NCBI RefSeq assembly: GCF_003460605.1
Contig: NZ_QTVN01000030.1
Location: 1 to 10,258, forward strand
Origin: Ruminococcus sp. AF31-8BH
Lineage (GTDB): Bacteria > Bacillota > Clostridia > Lachnospirales > Lachnospiraceae
DNA length: 10,258 bases
Direction of reading: 5' to 3'
The position numbers and the translations under genes are program-made. The first letter of the stretch is position 1, and each line of letters starts with the position of its first letter. The notes under the pieces are model-generated. The model worked only from the letters and a program-made list of their open reading frames with translations, was not told the DNA's origin and did not search any database. Positions 7,933 through 10,258 of the stretch are shown here, piece by piece.

Positions 7933-7972
7933 GCACTTGCATTTTCAATCAGAGAATGTCAGGTGCTTTTCT
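7933..7972 (+). terminator. Terminator-like hairpin between relaxase and primase genes
   Basis: GCACTTGCATT (7933-7943) pairs with AATGTCAGGTGC (7955-7966) with one G-T pair and one bulge. TTTTCTTATTTT follows. It starts four bases after the relaxase stop and ends shortly before the next ribosome binding site, so it may lower primase gene expression. Confidence 0.6.
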
Positions 7973-7993
7973 TATTTTCAAGGAGGGATAGAT

Positions 7994-8638
7994 TTGAATG
8001 TATTTGAAGCTGTGAAGCAGTCCGTCACAACAAGACAGGCTGCGGAGCATTATGGAATCCATGTAGGTCGGAACGGGATGGCTTGCTGCCCGTTCCATAA
8101 CGATAAAACCCCAAGTATGAAGCTGGATCGGCGTTACCACTGCTTCGGCTGCGGTGCGGATGGGGATGTGATTGATTTTACCGCCGCCCTGTATGGGCTG
8201 GGAAAGAAAGAAGCTGCCGTACAACTGGCACAGGACTTCGGGCTTTCCTATGAGGACTGGAAACCGCCGGGAAAGGCAAAAAAGCCCAAGCCCCGGCAGA
8301 AATCCCCGGAGGAACAGTTTCAGGAAGCAAAGAACCGCTGCTTCCGTATTCTTGCCGATTATCTTCACTTGCTTATGGCATGGAGAAAGGACTACGCCCC
8401 GCACTCCCCGGAGGAAGCCTTTCATCCCCGGTTCGTGGAAGCCTTACAGAAGCAAGCCCAAGTGGAATATCTGCTGGATATATTGCTGTTCGGGGAGACA
8501 GAGGAAAAAGCGGCTTTGATTGCGGACTACGGAAAGGATGTGATACAGCTTGAACAGCGAATGGCAGAGCTTGCAGCCGCAGACGCAGCAAGAACTAAAA
8601 AACACCATGAACGCCATGCAGCCGCCCCAGAGCATTGA
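7994..8638 (+). CDS. CHC2 zinc-finger (DnaG-type) primase-like protein
   Basis: I take the TTG at 7994 as start because AGGAGGG (7981-7987) lies directly upstream, and MNVFEAVKQSVTTRQAAEHYG is the usual beginning in this family. The 214-residue protein has the CHC2 zinc finger C32-P-F-H35 ... C50-F-G-C53, including the DnaG-like HNDKTPSMKL and YHCFGCGADGDVIDF. It lacks the TOPRIM catalytic domain of full primases. After residue 90 it is helical and charged with no known motif. It probably recognises template DNA and works with the VapE ATPase encoded next, as in satellite and plasmid replication modules. Its 3' end overlaps the start of that gene in another frame by up to 89 bases. Confidence 0.88.
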   Translation: MNVFEAVKQSVTTRQAAEHYGIHVGRNGMACCPFHNDKTPSMKLDRRYHCFGCGADGDVIDFTAALYGLGKKEAAVQLAQDFGLSYEDWKPPGKAKKPKPRQKSPEEQFQEAKNRCFRILADYLHLLMAWRKDYAPHSPEEAFHPRFVEALQKQAQVEYLLDILLFGETEEKAALIADYGKDVIQLEQRMAELAAADAARTKKHHERHAAAPEH

Positions 8639-9944
8639 GGAAATCAAGGCGGGGCTGGAAACTACCGAGAAAGGCGGTGTCCGTCAGAGCATACGGAACT
8701 GCCTGACCGTATTCCAGCGTGACCCGCTACTTTCCGGGGCTATTGCATACAACATTCTGACCGACCGCAAGGACATCATAAAGCCCATCGGTTTTCACAG
8801 GGAAGGCACCGCCCTGAACGATACAGATATGAAGTATCTGCTTCTTTATCTGGAAGAAACCTATGGGCTTACCAATGAGAAAAAGATTGATAACGCCATC
8901 GGGATTGTGGCGAATGAAAACAAGTACCATCCCATCCGGGACTATCTCAATACCCTTGTGTGGGACGGGACAGAACGAATCCGTTTCTGCCTGCGGCACT
9001 TTCTGGGGGCTGACGCAGACGATTACACCTATGAAGCGTTGAAGCTGTTCCTGCTGGGTGCAATCTCACGAGCCTTTCAGCCGGGATGCAAATTTGAAAT
9101 CATGCTCTGTCTGGTAGGCGGTCAGGGGGCTGGCAAGTCCACCTTCTTCCGCCTGCTGGCAGTCCGGGACGAGTGGTTCTCCGATGATTTGCGGAAGTTG
9201 GACGATGACAATGTGTACCGCAAGCTGCAAGGTCACTGGATTATCGAAATGTCGGAAATGATGGCAACCGCCAACGCCAAGAGCATTGAGGAAATCAAGT
9301 CGTTTTTAAGCCGGCAGAAGGAGGTCTACAAGATACCTTATGAAACCCACCCGGCAGACCGCCCCCGTCAGTGCGTGTTTGGCGGCACTTCCAATGCCCT
9401 TGACTTCCTGCCCCTTGACCGTTCCGGCAACCGCCGCTTTATCCCCGTCATGGTTTACCCGGAGCAAGCCGAGGTTCACATTTTGGAGGACGAGGCCGCT
9501 TCCAGAGCCTATATCGAGCAGATGTGGGCAGAAGCGATGGAGATTTACCGAAGCGGCAGGTTCAAGCTGGCTTTCAGCCCCACCATGCAGCGGTATCTCA
9601 AAGAACACCAGCGGGATTTTATGCCGGAGGACACCAAAGCAGGGATGATACAGGCGTATCTTGATAAGTACACCGGGAGCATGGTCTGTTCCAAGCAGCT
9701 CTACAAGGAAGCCTTGAACCATGCTTTTGACGAGCCGAAGCAATGGGAAATCCGGGAAATCAACGAGATAATGAACCAGTGCATTGACCGCTGGAGGTAC
9801 TTTCAGAACCCAAGAATGTTTTCCGAATACGGCAGACAAAAGGGCTGGGAGCGTGAAAACCCGGCAACGGACTCCGGCAACCCGTCTGAAAAAACGATGG
9901 ACGGTTTTGTGGAGGTCACAGAACAGATGGAGCTTCCATTCTGA
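8550..9944 (+). CDS. VapE-family (virulence-associated E) P-loop ATPase, replication protein
   Basis: The protein is 464 residues if read from the TTG at 8550 (AAAGGA at 8533-8538, 11-base spacer). An ATG at 8607 would give 445 residues but has no ribosome binding site. It belongs to the virulence-associated E family: WDGTERIRFCLRHFLGAD, the Walker A G191-Q-G-A-G-K196-S-T, the acidic HWIIEMSEM (E233, E236) and an arginine-rich DRSGNRRFIPV near the end of the ATPase core. Despite the name, such proteins act as helicase or initiator ATPases in phage satellites and mobile elements. Here it pairs with the CHC2 protein as a likely primase-helicase set replicating the excised element. Coding quality is good throughout, with no break. 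GTTGC repeats lie directly after the stop. Confidence 0.9.
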   Translation: MNSEWQSLQPQTQQELKNTMNAMQPPQSIEEIKAGLETTEKGGVRQSIRNCLTVFQRDPLLSGAIAYNILTDRKDIIKPIGFHREGTALNDTDMKYLLLYLEETYGLTNEKKIDNAIGIVANENKYHPIRDYLNTLVWDGTERIRFCLRHFLGADADDYTYEALKLFLLGAISRAFQPGCKFEIMLCLVGGQGAGKSTFFRLLAVRDEWFSDDLRKLDDDNVYRKLQGHWIIEMSEMMATANAKSIEEIKSFLSRQKEVYKIPYETHPADRPRQCVFGGTSNALDFLPLDRSGNRRFIPVMVYPEQAEVHILEDEAASRAYIEQMWAEAMEIYRSGRFKLAFSPTMQRYLKEHQRDFMPEDTKAGMIQAYLDKYTGSMVCSKQLYKEALNHAFDEPKQWEIREINEIMNQCIDRWRYFQNPRMFSEYGRQKGWERENPATDSGNPSEKTMDGFVEVTEQMELPF

Positions 9945-9956
9945 AAAGGACAGCCC

Positions 9957-9996
9957 GTTGCACCCCCTGTTGCTATCCCGTTGCCGAGCCGGTTGC
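9957..9996 (+). repeat. Phased GTTGC repeats
   Basis: GTTGC occurs at 9957, 9969, 9980 and 9992 (steps of 12, 11 and 12 bases), and again at 10122 and 10135. The last two of the first group and both later copies read GTTGCCG. Such near-helical phasing is typical of protein-binding arrays such as iterons, but degenerate coding remnants could look alike. Confidence 0.5.
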
Positions 9997-9997
9997 C

Positions 9998-10029
9998 GGT
10001 GAAAACCCCTTATTTCCGGGCTTTTCACC
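9998..10029. repeat. Inverted repeat GGTGAAAA / TTTTCACC
   Basis: Perfect 8-base arms (9998-10005 and 10022-10029), with a further CCC/GGG pairing after one mismatch. It lacks a T-run after it, so terminator function is uncertain. Confidence 0.45.
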
Positions 10030-10185
10030 CTTATAACAACCAAAACAACAGAAAAATAAAAGAAAAGTATAAATAGTAACCATCGCCAGATTGAGATTGT
10101 TTGCAAGGTCTTTTGAAGCCCGTTGCCGGACTTCGTTGCCGACACCCTCTGTCTGGCTATTTTCATGTATGGAGGATAACTGCCT

Positions 10186-10258
10186 ATGGCAAAAAACAAA
10201 ACAGAGATTCATGTGACCACTGTATTTGACGGGGAACTGGACGCCACTGATGTGTTCG
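10186..10258 (+). CDS. Start of a small conserved hypothetical protein (3' end outside window)
   Basis: An ATG at 10186 follows GGAGG at 10171-10175 with a 10-base spacer, and the frame is open to the end of the window. The first residues are MAKNKTEIHVTT, then VFDGELDATDVF. From recall, similar short proteins precede large serine recombinase genes in related elements, so the recombinase may lie just beyond the window. No function is known, and the visible 24 residues show no motif. Confidence 0.65.
   Translation, partial: MAKNKTEIHVTTVFDGELDATDVF

Larger units (their letters stand above)
9945..10185. other. Intergenic region after VapE with GTTGC repeats and an inverted repeat
   Basis: No gene with a ribosome binding site is seen. 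Contents are four GTTGC repeats (9957-9996), a dyad at 9998-10029, an A-rich tract around 10037-10070, and two more GTTGC repeats (10122 and 10135). A possible -10 (TATAAA near 10068) could serve the next gene, but I see no -35. Confidence 0.5.

Noticed and set aside
7937..7993. An upstream TTG start for the CHC2 protein at 7937.
   Set aside because: It lies within the terminator-like hairpin and lacks a ribosome binding site, while the TTG at 7994 has a strong one and the usual family N-terminus.
9957..10139. GTTGC repeats as a CRISPR array.
   Set aside because: The units are five to seven bases with no spacers of constant length and no cas genes.
9306..10199. A 297-residue open frame on the minus strand.
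   Set aside because: It mirrors the VapE gene, which has clear family motifs on the plus strand; the opposite product has no recognisable domain.

Overview
The window is an accessory region from a low-GC Gram-positive host. A gut Clostridia or other Firmicutes background is most likely. The evidence is strong AGGAGG ribosome binding sites, TTG and GTG starts, and genes of TnpV, RepA_N-like, DUF3847, MobA/MobL, CHC2-primase and VapE type. Together these form the backbone of an integrative mobilizable element (IME). No rRNA, tRNA, CRISPR array, complete insertion sequence or integrase lies inside the window, so the element's ends and its recombinase are probably outside it.

Layout: (1) 25-634, a small Cro/C1 regulator overlapping a TnpV-family gene. 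(2) 686-3202, a peptidase E-like gene split by an AT-rich 1,914-bp insert. The insert carries a 5'-truncated GNAT acetyltransferase and the complete bifunctional aminoglycoside-resistance gene aac(6')-Ie-aph(2'')-Ia. The insert is bracketed by 8-bp direct repeats (819-826 and 2733-2740). Removing it and one repeat copy restores a 200-residue peptidase E frame exactly. (3) 3253-3301, a strong bidirectional terminator. (4) 3304-4110, a minus-strand XRE regulator with an operator-like inverted repeat over its -10 box. (5) 4174-4594, a non-coding region with short periodic repeats and an inverted repeat. (6) 4595-5410, a tightly coupled three-gene operon: Cys-rich VLP protein, RepA_N-like winged helix protein and DUF3847 protein. 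(7) 5404-5656, a hairpin-rich non-coding stretch. (8) 5729-6163, a single-pass membrane protein on an AT-rich module. (9) 6164-6348, hairpins and a terminator. (10) 6349-7929, the MobA/MobL relaxase. (11) 7994-9944, a CHC2 zinc-finger primase-like protein and a VapE-type ATPase. (12) 9945-10185, GTTGC repeats. (13) 10186 to the end, the start of another gene.

Working model: the relaxase nicks an oriT for transfer by a helper conjugation machine. The winged-helix, CHC2 and VapE proteins support replication of the excised form. The XRE protein probably governs the promoter region between itself and the mobilization operon. The resistance insert is passenger DNA. Its first gene is now translated from the peptidase E start as an in-frame chimera that runs directly into the resistance gene. 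I see no wholly new system. The least ordinary features are this captured cassette, a second small passenger module with a membrane protein, and several repeat-rich non-coding regions that may be origins.
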